From positions 35,929,803 through 35,993,802 of the forward strand of contig CM048591.1 of assembly GCA_026413225.1 (NCBI GenBank): a stretch of DNA of 64,000 nucleotides. Reading direction: 5' to 3'. Origin of the DNA: Otis tarda (lineage: Eukaryota; Chordata; Aves; Otidiformes; Otididae). The notes below the pieces were generated by a model, which did no database searches, was not told the DNA's origin, and saw only the letters and a program-made list of their open reading frames with translations. This document shows, one piece after another, positions 21,701 to 33,100 of this stretch. Position numbers and translations under genes: made by a program. How positions within the stretch are numbered: position 1 is the stretch's first letter; every line of letters starts with the position of its first letter.

Positions 21701-24700
21701 AAACGATGAAAAGAGCAACAACCCTTCCGAAATGGCTGCTGCTCTATCTATCCAAAGTCAACATGTCCGGAAGGAACTTGATCATTCCATAAAAACATGC
21801 AGATAAGCCCCAAATGCTGGGGATTATACTGATTTGATTTTTATACTAGAGTATGATCATTCTCAGCAATAGAGAATGATTTGGACTTTTTCTGAGTGAG
21901 GTAGGTGGAAATGGACTGTGTACATTTTTTTAACTCAAGGATATTCCTACCTGTACCTTCAAAGAAACACAACTTGTATAATGGGGTAGAAGACTACTGG
22001 AAAAGATTTGTACCTTGTAGTTGATATTATGAGCCAGTGATACAGTGGCCAAAAAGTTTTATGCAACCATTGGGTGTGTGAAAAATGAAAACTAACTAGT
22101 GGTTAATAGCTGATATTACTGGTGTATTTAGCACAGATGCAAGTATTGCTGATCGTTTTCTTACATCTGTAACTCATATAGGATACTAAACTATAGAAGG
22201 CTCTGAGGAGAGCCAAAGGAATGATTAAGGAGAGGGAATCAAATCTACTGAAGTTTGTCAGAGGATAAAAGTGGTAAGGCCATAGTTTGCATTGGTTCAA
22301 GAAGTTTTATGGCCTGTCTTACAAGGTAAGTCAGCATAGAGGATAAAAATGGTGCCTTTTACCTTTCAGTCTGTGAAAATAAAGTCTTAGAGTGGATCTT
22401 TAAATACAGAACTGCTTCAGGTTGCTAGCTTTCCGGTTGGCACAGTAAAAGTGGCATGTGGCTCCAACCTGCCATTTATCATGTGACGTGAAATAAGCAC
22501 TGTTTCACACTGAGAACTGCAGTGATAGCGTTTCCAGTCAACTTACTGACTACAACATGTTTGGTGCTCTGTAGCAAACACTGAATGATGATGTTAGTTC
22601 AGAAACATCTTTGACCTGGAGAGTTAAGTGCAGGAGATAGGGACCAGGTTTGGATTCAAGTAGAACAACAGATACTGTACTAAAATTTCAGTAATATAGC
22701 ACTTCGGAAAGATAATCAGATGGCAATTTAACAGTATCTGAACAGCGTAAATGAAACAATTGTATGAAATCACTTACGGATTTGTTGGGGTTTTTTTAAC
22801 CAGGCCTTTGGAATTCAAAGGGCTTGGATGTTTACTCCTTGTATTTTCATTGCCTACTGTTATAAATCTATCTGTTACATTGTAAGTCACAAAAAAATTT
22901 GGATTTTGCTCCAAAATAGTGTGAAAGGATCAGGTTAATAGAAGTTAGCGGCATGTTTGGTATTGCAGAAGAGGTCTGCAGATGACAATCTAATTTAGAG
23001 GGAGAAAGTATGTATTAATTTTTATTGCAATTAATCTCACTAAGAGTGAGATCACAATCTCACACAAGAGAGCATCAGAAGCAAAAGTTCATATCACTGA
23101 AAAGTTCCTTAGGAGGCAAATAAGACTGCTTATTTTTATTAGCAGATAAGACTAATAAGAAATACTTAATGAACTCCAAAAGTTGTATTGCTAAAAGATT
23201 ATAACAGAATGTAGGAATTGCCATTATTTGTTTTGGAATAAATACCAAACCTCAGGAAAGAGTTTTCCAGATATGCTGTAAGTACACAAAAGTAACAAAA
23301 AATATGCCCTGGTTCTATGCTAACATGATGCTTTAATGAAGGAAAAAAAAGCACCAAGGTATGCAAACAAGTACTTCAGCCATAGAGAGTGCTATTCTGC
23401 TGCAGCAGAAAATGGTTTCTGGGGCTGGAATGTGTAACTGCCTGACAGCCCCTGTATCAGCAGAGGGTTTCCTATGACACTCCATCCTCCCGTAGTGCAT
23501 ACGTGCACCATGCTAAAATACTGACGTCTGCATCACAAATGGTCATTTACAGGTCAACAAGAAGGTGAATCTCTTTTTCCACAGCTGCTTACATAACATA
23601 TTTAAATGCTGTTGTCTGTATTCTGCTCCTATCCCCTTTTCTGAGTGATGAAATTGCTTGAAAAGAGTTGAGGAACAGGAAAGAGGTGGTAGAGTTTTGC
23701 TACGACCTGTCTCTTCCTCCAGCACATGCGAGGAGACCAAGAATTGCAGGTGCAGGATGAAGAACTGGATTCATCCTAACAGAAAATGGATTTTAAATAG
23801 ATCTGGGAGAGGCTTCCTTCCCTGAGATGTTGCAGCACTTTTCCTGGGTTGGATCTACCTTGCCCTATGTAAAAGGATACTAGCAAGTAACTTTGAGACC
23901 TACAGGATTCTATCCACCAGTTTGGGTTTATATGCTGCTTAACATCACAGCCTGCATTCACAAGACACGGGAGTTGCATTTTTTTTTGCTATTGTCATTT
24001 GTTTTCCCTAAATGATGATGGAGAACTGCTAGAGGAAACTGTCCTGGAACTGCCCTGAATTGATGCACTTCTTACTGTAGACATGACCACATATTTTGGC
24101 AGCACTGTTGACTTCCACTTCTGAGGCTTCCTTATTTGGATAAAGGAAGTATCTTTAAAAAAAAAAAAAACCACAGATCCTTGAAAAATCATAGTGCTAC
24201 TAAATGTAGTCTGAAACTAAATTCAGTACAATATATGTGTCGGTTTCCCGATTATATTGCAAGTATAGAGACTTCTAAACTACAAATGAGGTGGTAAGGG
24301 AATCAGAAATAACTTCTGCATCAGTCTGCCTCTTCCACAAATGTTATGTATCTTTGTATTTTAAGTACCTCCTGTGTATCCTTGGGGAAGAGCAGATGGT
24401 AAGTGATTTGGGAAGGTCTTTAAACACTCTATGACAATTTCAACAGCTTTTTATTGTTATTAATCCTAGATCTTGTATAGCTAGTTAAGCCTCACCCAGA
24501 AAGCCTCACCCAACAGAGTTTATATGTGTTATTATACTTTGGAATGTTAAGTGTTTTAGATGCAGTCTCTGCTGGGAGCTCTTATATAAAGAACAGGTTT
24601 TCTGCCATGAAACAAGCAAGTATTCAAAACACGCTCCCCCCACCCCCTCACCCCAATCCTGAAGTTGTGCTGTATTGTTGCACTTCTTAACAGCTTGTGA

Positions 24701-27700
24701 TGTTGTTTTTTTATAATATAAGAAAAACAAATGCTGTCACATTCTGAGTTTTGAACAAGCCAAAATCAAGAGATTAAGTGTTCCAAACACTTAAACATTT
24801 CATCCAATTAGTTAGTTCAGTCTGGCTTCTCTATCTCTGAACTGCTTCCAATAAACTGCGGATTTGAATATAGGAAAGATAAACCCCTTGATAAGTTTCT
24901 ACTACTGTACAGATATAATGTTTCTTTTCATATAAAGTAGTTTTGATGTTTAAATTTGCATGTGAATACTTTGTTCTTTTTCTATGCTGATTCCTGAATT
25001 TCTGTGACGTATTTTACTAATTCACTGTATTCTGTCACTCTGAAACAGATTCTGAAGGGGTCTGATTCTGAAGACTCTGAAAGACCACCTCAGATGTCTG
25101 CTGGCTGGAGGGGAGGCAGGGCAAGAGCAAGGGAGGGGAGTTGCAGACGTTCTGCTTCACTGTTCTTATCATTAGTAGTAAGGCATATTCTAGAGGAGGA
25201 TCCCCTTCAACTTCACCATCTGGGACGGAATTACACTGTCAAACCTACATGTTCTAAGGAAAATAATTAACTTTTCAAGAATGAGAATTATAGCTCACTA
25301 ATAAATTTAATATTTCAAACATTGCTGTTTTCTGCTTAAAACGCTTCCTCCACTGGTTGTAATTAAACTTGTGAGGTTCAAGTCAAAGTCATGCCAGACA
25401 CTAACTATAAAGAAAAATCATGTTTGCTACTTATTACTGATTTTTAATAATGTGTAGTTAAAAATGCAGAGGAAGAAAAGGAATGTGAAGATGCTTAATC
25501 ATACAGTGCAGTTTGTCCACCCTGTACCTGAGCTAACTCTAGCTATGGAATGGAACCTGTCAGACAAGCTGGAAATCGTTGTATTAGTGGCCAAGTAGTG
25601 GAGGAAAAGAAGGGAAAACTTATACACATATTTTCTATATTCTTTGAAAAGTGCTGGGGATCTTCACTGCCTTAGCAGCAGGTGACATACAGGAGCGAAG
25701 AAGGGTCTACCTACCCTGTGAGACACCCGAGGGCTCCCATGTTCAGACTCTGCCAATCATCTCAGCAGGACCAAAGAATCCCAACAACTTTCTACATTTA
25801 CGAAAGGATTGTGTACTCACAATATGAGCTGCTGCTCACTGAAAGCGAGTTGTATGTATTCAAGCACCTAAGTCGAAACTGTGAATATCTAAATGGAAAT
25901 GTGGCTCCCTTCAGACTTTCTGAGCTACTGCAAAACTTGGGCCCCAGGAATTAATCCTGTAGAAATACTGAGAGTGGTGGGTCATCACTATTGTAGCACA
26001 GAGGAGCATTTTGGCCAAACATGCTGTGAAACTCTGAGAACAATGTAGGAAAATGCCTAAAGCCTCAGATGTTCAATTTAACATCAGCCTACCCTGTATT
26101 ACATCTGCTCGGAGACTCTATCTGAATTTAGAGCTGCAAGTCTGTGTTGCCATTTCTGCAGGAAATAAAGAAGTTACATAGGAAACAGAAAGAGACACCG
26201 AACAATCCTATCTTGTAATACCAAGGCAATGTTGCTGGGAGGGAAAGGCTGGATTTTCTAAGAGTGTACCCTGCCTGCATTCTAAATATGGAGAAAAACA
26301 TATCCTTGCTAAGCATATTTTTTTTTGCCTTCTTCTGGCTAAAAATGACTTCAAAGTTGTTAACCTGTCTCTTTTTCTGAAGAAGGAGAGTCATTCCTTT
26401 GGAAACCTCCTTACATACATTCCCTCCCTACACATGAAGCCTTGATCTTTTCTGAGATCTTAAATCATTCTAAGTTTTCTCAGGTCCCTGGGCTGATGAC
26501 AGTGTAGATTTGATATCTGGTGCCTGGCAATACCGTTGTGAGTCTCACAAAAGAGTAAGAAGCATAATTCTGTAAGTTCTGTTCAGTTCTTCTCTGGTTA
26601 AAAATAGCATTGTTAAATGTCTTCATGTCCGTTTAACTGGGAAGACACTTTCAGAAAGCTCTTTGTTTTTCCCCCTAATCATTAATGCGTAACTCTACTG
26701 TTCTTCTAGACTCAACTCTAAGAAAAAAATACGCATTTTTTTTGTTTTTGTTAAATCACTATTAGACAACAATGGAACACTTTCAATAGCAAAGGACTGC
26801 AAAACCACCTGTAGCTAGAAAGTCAATGTAAGAGCAGAGAAATCTTGTATTTTGTATACTAACAACATAGAATTCATACCGTAAATAGTAACAATTGTCA
26901 AAAAAACATTTCATGAACATTAACATATAGCTCTCAGGCCTTCAGGCAGTTGTAAATGCCAGGAAACATCCTCCTCATTTCTTAAAAGATAAGCATAGTT
27001 TACAACATGAAACTTGTAAACAGCTCATTCCTGACAAATTGGATGTCATGTTTTGTTCAGTCAAATTGTGTTTCTTGGATCGTGCAGCATTTATGACGTA
27101 TTTTAGACCACACTACTCCATGCATACAGGAACCTTCACCTCTATAATTACATGCTAATAAAAACAAGAACGACAGAATGTTTACATCTTTGTCCAATCA
27201 TATGTCTTTAGAAAGAAAACAAAAATCCCAGAAGTTCATCTGTCATGCATATTCATAGGTTATTCCTGGGTGTACTTGAATAAGCAAGCATTTTTCAATT
27301 TAAGCTACTGTGCTTTATGTACCTGTACTTGAAAGAGCATTTCAAAATGTTAACCATAGCACTTCTGTTTGTGGTATAAATAACAGGTTGTAGAAAGTTA
27401 TCAGATGAAATAGGTTATAAATCTCAATGTAAAAGAGCTGTTATGATTTCACATGCAGATCTGAGCCTTAAACCCAACATGCCTTCTCTGTGTGGCGCAA
27501 AGACTTTCTCAACAACGCCTGACGTAACACGTAAAAGATGAAGAGAAATGTGGCAGTCTTTAGTCCATGCACATGCTGCTGCATCAACATATAGTTTTAT
27601 TTAGGATTCCCCTATGATTTATTTGGCTCTTCAATGAGGTGCGCATTTTCCAGGGATAATCCAAGTATGTAAATACATGTGCCCATATGCTATGGGAGCA

Positions 27701-28136
27701 TCTGAATAGGCTCACGGTGAGAGCTTTAGAAACGTGTGTAATAACAGTACATATTCTTGTGGTTTTTCAAGAGACTTATAGGAGCTGCCATGAACCTTTC
27801 GCAAGCAGCCAACACAAATTTGGCCAGGTTGATGTTCTAGTTTGAGCTCTGCCTTTGGCTGTTGCTTGCCTTTCGACTGTTGTATCAGCAGATGCTGGGG
27901 TTGCAGGTAGCAGCCAACACCCTCATGTGAAAGCTTGAAGGCGACCGAGAGAGCTGTAGGAAGGGGCTTCACGCTCCCGGCCAACTGCCTGCAGCCTTTA
28001 CCTCTAGGCAGATGTGAGCAGCAAGTGTCACAGCACACCAACATTTGTCGGAGAAATGCTCCTAGGCCTAGAAGGCAGGCATATCAGAGAAAGTAGACCC
28101 CCATGGTGGGAGGAGGCCCGTCCCTGAATCGCCTGC
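12741..28136. other. Long gene-poor stretch, nothing coding recognised
   Basis: AT-rich sequence with only short ORFs (under about 115 codons), none with recognisable domains. Small repeats seen include an AAAAC run (about 17480-17500), A and T homopolymers, and a direct repeat AAGCCTCACCCA at 24487-24498 and 24501-24512. A minus-strand 110-codon open frame at 27712-28044 lies about 170 bp before the CpG island but has no recognised similarity. Confidence 0.6.
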
Positions 28137-28218
28137 ATGAGTGGCTATGCTTGCCCGCCTTGCGCTTGCCACTGCGTTCCACCCCTGCCAATATGTGACT
28201 TGTGCCAGCTTCAGCCAT

Positions 28219-28400
28219 CCCTGCCTGCGCGCCCCGTCCCTGCGCGCCCCGTCCCTGCCTGCCTCACCCTGTCAGTCCCAACCCTGCCTGCGCGCCCCAT
28301 CCCTCCCCAAACGCTGCACCCCCGCCTGCGCGCCGTCTCCCTCTGCGACCCCCACCGCTGCCTGAGCGCCCCATCCCTGCCCGTGCGCCTACCTCTGCTT
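28219..28400 (+). repeat. Imperfect C-rich minisatellite (CTGCGCGCCCC units)
   Basis: Units resembling CCTGCCTGCGCGCCCCGTCC recur near 28222, 28240, 28285 and 28323, with decayed copies (CTGAGCGCCCCATCCC) near 28360. It lies at the upstream edge of the CpG island. Confidence 0.7.
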
Positions 28401-28448
28401 GCCCGCGCACCCTCCGCCCTGCCCGCTCCCCCGGGGGAGCCTCGGGGG

Positions 28449-28495
28449 AGGCGGCGGCGGCGGCGGGCGGGGGCGGACCGGCGGCGGCGGCGGCT
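28449..28495 (+). repeat. (GGC)n trinucleotide runs in promoter/5' UTR
   Basis: GGC triplets run at about 28450-28466 and again at about 28479-28494, separated by GGGCGGGGGCGGACC. This is about 200 bp upstream of the likely start codon. Confidence 0.9.
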
Positions 28496-28695
28496 GCTCC
28501 CCGCCTCCCTCCCCGCCGCCCGGCAGCGGGGGGCCGCGCCCCCGCGCACCTCCCTGCCCTGCGGGGCCCGGAGGCGCCGCGTAACCCCGCGCCGCTCGCA
28601 GAGGCGCGCAGCGGCGTGCGGCGAGACAGGCGCGGAGCGGGCGGAGCGGCTTCCCCCGGTGCGCGGCAGCGGAGAGCCGCGGGAGGAGGAGGAGG

Positions 28696-28776
28696 ATGGC
28701 CGCGGCGGCAGGGCAGCACTGGGGCACCGCCGCACCCCTGCTCGCCCTCGCCCTCGGGCTCCTCGCCGCCGCGCAG
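28696..28776 (+). CDS. Likely first coding exon of an unidentified secreted or membrane protein (signal peptide)
   Basis: An ATG in good context (GAGGAGGATGG, A at -3 and G at +4) opens 27 codons with an N-terminal Ala-rich region followed by the hydrophobic core LLALALGLLAAA and ending in Q. The exon then meets CAG|GTAAGG, a near-perfect splice donor, with the intron starting at 28777 in phase 0. This is the classic design of a signal-peptide exon of a secreted or type I membrane protein. An in-frame read-through would continue only into GC-rich intron sequence without domain character. The rest of the gene must lie beyond a first intron of more than 35 kb, because no further exon was recognised here. 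The short exon is too little to name the gene, and other short or distant exons could have been missed. Confidence 0.6.
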
Positions 28777-31700
28777 GTAAGGGCCACCGGGGGCTCGTCC
28801 GCCTCCCCGGGGGGCAGCGCCGAGCCAGAGCTTCCCCTCCTGCGGGGTGGGTGGGGGGCGGTGCGGGCTGCGGGAGCTCTGCGGAGCGCGGCGGCGGGAC
28901 CCCCGCACCTGCAGCCCCTGGGGTCGGGCAGCGCTGCCGCGGGCGGCGGCCGGGCAGCCCCGCTCAACCGCAGGTGCCCGCAGCCGCTGCCCCGCACGAC
29001 GGGCGGGCGGGCGGGGGGCTCTGCCGGCGGCTGCCTGTGCCGGCGCCGGGCCGGCCGCTCGGCTGTGGGCAAGGAAGGGTGGGAGTGTCTTTATCACAAA
29101 AGTTACGGTGCTGCGGAGCTTTGCTGAGTGTCGGGGCGGGGGGAGCGGGGGGCTGAGGTCCCGTAAGGAGGGGGGACTTAGTCCCAAGTTTGAGAGTCCC
29201 CTCGCTGCGTTTCTCCGACGGGCATTTCGTCCCGAGGGCAGAGCGCTGAGGCGGGCCGTGTCACTGCGCTTCTCTTGGGTGTCACTTAATCCTCTAACAG
29301 GCTCTACAGGTAGTTTGCTTTGCGTGGTCATCCATTTGCCATTGTCCAGCTTTTATTCCAGATTCTAGCCAAGGCGAAAAAAAAAAAAAAAGGAAAAAAA
29401 AAAAAGAAAAATAGCCTCTGATAATGCCTCAGTCAGCCCTCTGGAGACAATAAATGAACTCACTTTCAGCTTTTTATGTGCCCTAAAGAAAAGCAAGTGT
29501 GAGCATGGGTGTCTTAAATCATTCCCATTTGGTTTTATTTTCAAATTTTGAAGATGAGTTTTGAATAAATAGTAGCACACTTGCAGTAAAGATGATGTTC
29601 CTTTTGTGTTTAGGGCATTGGCTTAATTTAACCCTCTCAAGAAATAAAATACTTAAGAATTAAAAAGAATTTTTAATAACTAAAGACTTTTTTTAAAAAA
29701 AGAAAAGTACAGGATGACTTGAATTTAGAAACATTATTCTTCATATAACTTCAGGCTGCTGCTGGATGGGACATTTCAGCCCTCCTCCTGTGCTCCTGAC
29801 CATATATTTCCTCCTCCCCTGAAACTCTGTGGTGACTGTACATCCATGAGCAGGTTAGCTTAGTGATCCCAGCGAAGTTCTTAATTTTAGTAGAGAAACT
29901 TTTATGTTAGATTATTTTGCCTTCTGTTGTTCTGGATCCCGTGTGAAGGAGATGATTCAGAAGCACAGTAGAGTGTGGTGGGGGCTGAGCTGTGACGCCA
30001 CCGCACACCTGCAGGTGTTTGGTCGGCAGTGGGTCATGACCATGTCACCGGAAAAGTTGTTGAGAAAAGGCTGCAGGGTGCATTGGTAGCGCTGCTGCGC
30101 CTCAGGAACCCACAGACTGGCCTGCAGAGACCAGTGTCCAATGGGATCTGGTATATCTTTCTGATAAAGGCCACTGGCACCACAATAGCGTTGATCCTGT
30201 GATGGAAACCTCACCTGCCACAAGCTCTGTTCCCAGGGCTGACATTGGGCTGATCTCCCCTCGCACTCAGCTCCATCCCTGCTTCTTCTGGCCCTGTGCA
30301 CCTGCTTGCCCTCTTTCTTGCAAGCAGCTCCTCTTTGTGGGGAATTAAATAGCTCCTTACTTCTTTTTTATGTGCAAATACAGAATATTCTGATGTAGTT
30401 TTGAAAATTGTGGACTGAGTGAGATGCAGCGCAGTGGCCTACGAGGTGGAACAGACAGGTGATGTAGGTTCCTTTGGCTTTTATGTTGGGTACTTGGTTA
30501 CATGAGTTTCATTTCACAGTTACTGAGATAGTGTTCCCCTTGAAATAGCAGTGTTTGGCACTGCCTCCTGCCTCTGGTCTCAAATTTACATGGTGATAGT
30601 GTGAATAAAATTGGTTGACCTCACGGACAGCATTTCCTAGGGCCGAGAACATAATCAGCCCCGGAAGCCTTCTGTTGTTTTTCTAGCATTTGTAATGCGA
30701 GGTAGTGGAATAAGTTGGGATTAAAGTTATGCCTTACTAAGCAGTGACAGGTATGTGTACATATCACAAAGAAGATCTTAAAAAAGACTGTAATTCTGTA
30801 TAATGCTGTATTGCATTAATCTAAATTTTTTATTAAATTAAGATGAAAAATTATTGTTCTCATGTACTAAGTATGACCATACTTAGGTTTAGGATTTGAA
30901 CCTGCCTTTTTTTAGAAGGAGAAGTAAACTGAGTCTTCAAATTCTGTGTTGCTGTTATAACTGTTTTATAAAATAGTTCAAATAGATCCAAATATGGGCA
31001 TTTAATAAGTAATAAATAGGATAAATTAGTAATTATAGGTCTGAACTCTACTTTCAAGTTGTATTTTGGACTTAAATGCTTCTCTTCTGGGGATGACATT
31101 CATTCCTCCTGCATCCTCAGTTCAGTGTTCCTGTGGAATTTCGATTTACTCTTCTTTTTTTGCGGTCACCATTTTTTTTTTATAATTTTGTTTGGGTTTT
31201 AGTGGAACTCCTCTGCTTAGAATGATTATTGTCACAGTGATTTTTTTTTATTTTACATTCGCTGTTGCAAATTTTAAAAATGTGGAAGAATTTATAGTAG
31301 ATATTGCAACAAAAGAGCCTAAACTGGCTTTTAAAATTTCTTTGTGACATAATAGTTATTGTAGTAGCCCCAGCTTTTATCTTTGCGTAAGACTTCATGT
31401 ATGAGTTTTATGGATAAAGGCCAGCATTTTCACATGTTTTCTATGGGCTGACTTGGTATGAGCAGGTTTAGGTCTGGAAGGGGTGTAGGGAAATGTAGGC
31501 CATTGATAAATTGAATTTCCATGCTTGCCATTGTACTCCTAGACTTTTTGTGCCTCATATTTGCTATATCCTATTCTGTTTTCCTATTTAAATGGTGTGG
31601 TAGCTACAGTGTTCCCTTTTTTTATGACCACAATACGTGTTATAGGGTCGGAGGGAGTGAACTGGGGGTACTTTGTGTATTAGGAAATAATTTCATATGG

Positions 31701-32462
31701 AAAATATCCTTCTAAAATATTTGCATGTAGTGCATTTAGTGACACAATAGTAAATTATATTAAGCATCTACTTCTGTCTTTTCCCCAACAAAATACTTAC
31801 CAAATAAAAATTATCTGAGTTTTTTTCCGCTGTCCAGAGAAGACTGTAACTTTCTCGTCTATTGAATAAAGTCAGAAACAAAGATAGTCAAAGATACTGA
31901 AAACAGGAATACAGTCAGAATCCCTACATTTGAAAAATTGACCATGTTGCAGTTAGAAGGTCGAAATACTTTGGTCTGGAAGCATTGTAGATAAGACTGT
32001 ACAAAAAAAAAAAGAGATAAGGACAAAATATTAGAATACAAGCAGTAAAATTACATAGTTCAACTAGTCAGCCAGTACCAAAATATCACCATGCCCCTAC
32101 TCGTTTCATGTAGAATCATCTTGAAGGCAGTTTGTACCCATCAAAATAATTTTATAGTGTGTTTCTTATGGGTCTTGGCAGTATTATGACCAAAATTATA
32201 TTGATGAACGTAATTATGATTGGTAATGTTTAAGCTGAGCAAACTCAAATAAATTTTTCCATATTGTGGAGGACTTGAATAAACTTCTGTTACTTTAGTG
32301 ACTGGAGTTGTCTTTTGAGTTTTCTAGTAGATAAAATGAGTTCTTGTTTATATTGTCATCTGAAGGCATAAAGCTGCAGGAGGGATATTCTTTTTGTGTC
32401 ATCGTCGTATCATTGAAGTTCCTGTTGTTTCAATAATAAGGCTCCCTCTCCCTTTCTAATTA
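28777..32462 (+). other. Start of the probable first intron; nothing coding recognised
   Basis: After the CpG island the sequence becomes AT-rich. It contains an A-rich run at about 29373-29411 and a GC-richer patch at about 29940-30320. In that patch the minus strand is open for 114 codons without recognisable similarity. The remainder shows only homopolymers and short ORFs. Confidence 0.5.
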
Positions 32463-33100
32463 GACTCACAATCATAGACTGGTTGAAGGTGACAGGAACC
32501 TCTGGAGGTCGTTTTTTCCAATCACCTCTGGTCAAGCATGGTCACTTACAGCCAGTTGCTTAGGACTGTGTCCAGATGGCTTTGGAGTATCTTCAGGGGT
32601 GAAGACTCTACCATTTCTCTGGGCAGCCTGTGCCAGTTCTTAGTCACCCTCACAGTGAAAAAGTGTTTCCTGGTGTTCAGAAGGAACCTCCTGTGCTTCA
32701 GTTTGTGGCCATTTCCTCTGGTCCTGTCACTGTGCACCATTGAAAAGAGCCTGGCTCCATCTTCTTTGTGGCCTCCCTTCAGGTATTTATCTACATTAGT
32801 AAGATGCCCCTGAGCCTGCTTTTCTCCTCATGAGGCAGGTGATCCAGTCCCCTTTGTTGGACTCCAGCATGCCCATCTCTCTCTTGTACTTGAGAGCCCA
32901 GAACTGGACACAGAACTCCATGTGTGGCCTTATCAGTTCTGAGTAGAATCTCCCTTGATCTACTGGCAATACTTTGTCTAATGCTGTTCAGGATACCATT
33001 TGCCGTCTTTACCGCAAGGGAACATTGCTAGCTCATGGTCAACTTTGTGTCTACCAGCACTGCCCCTGCCTCATCCTTTTCTGCAGAGCTGCTCTTTACT
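32463..33100 (-). mobile_element. CR1 LINE 3' fragment
   Basis: Minus-strand, 5'-truncated CR1. The 3' end shows a degraded AATCATAGACTGGTT-like terminus followed by TTGAAGGTGACAGGAACCTC. A minus frame at 32546-32740 contains SDRTRGNGHKLKHRRFLLNT and NWHRLPREMVESSPLKILQS, diagnostic of the CR1 ORF2 C-terminus. The segment up to about 33100 still matches CR1 text (ACATTGCTAGCTCATGGTCAA) but is frameshifted. It is non-functional. Confidence 0.9.

Larger units (their letters stand above)
28200..29270. promoter_or_regulatory. CpG island / TATA-less promoter region
   Basis: CpG-dense sequence with multiple GC-box-like GGGCGG motifs (for example near 28465-28475 and 28640) stands out sharply from the AT-rich surroundings. 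It surrounds a likely first coding exon at 28696, so it is probably the promoter and 5' UTR of a gene on the plus strand. No TATA box is apparent and the transcription start cannot be placed. Long open frames on both strands here (up to 355 codons) arise because stop codons are rare in such GC-rich DNA. Confidence 0.85.

Noticed and set aside
28696-28776. Naming the gene from the signal peptide
   Set aside because: Several receptor and adhesion-gene families have similar Ala/Leu-rich first exons, and 27 residues are not enough to choose between them.
28137-29368. Open frames up to 339 and 355 codons in the CpG island on both strands
   Set aside because: Stop codons are rare in this GC-rich DNA. 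The frames cross the strong splice donor at 28776 and have Ala/Arg/Pro/Gly composition with no domains. Only the short signal-peptide exon is supported.
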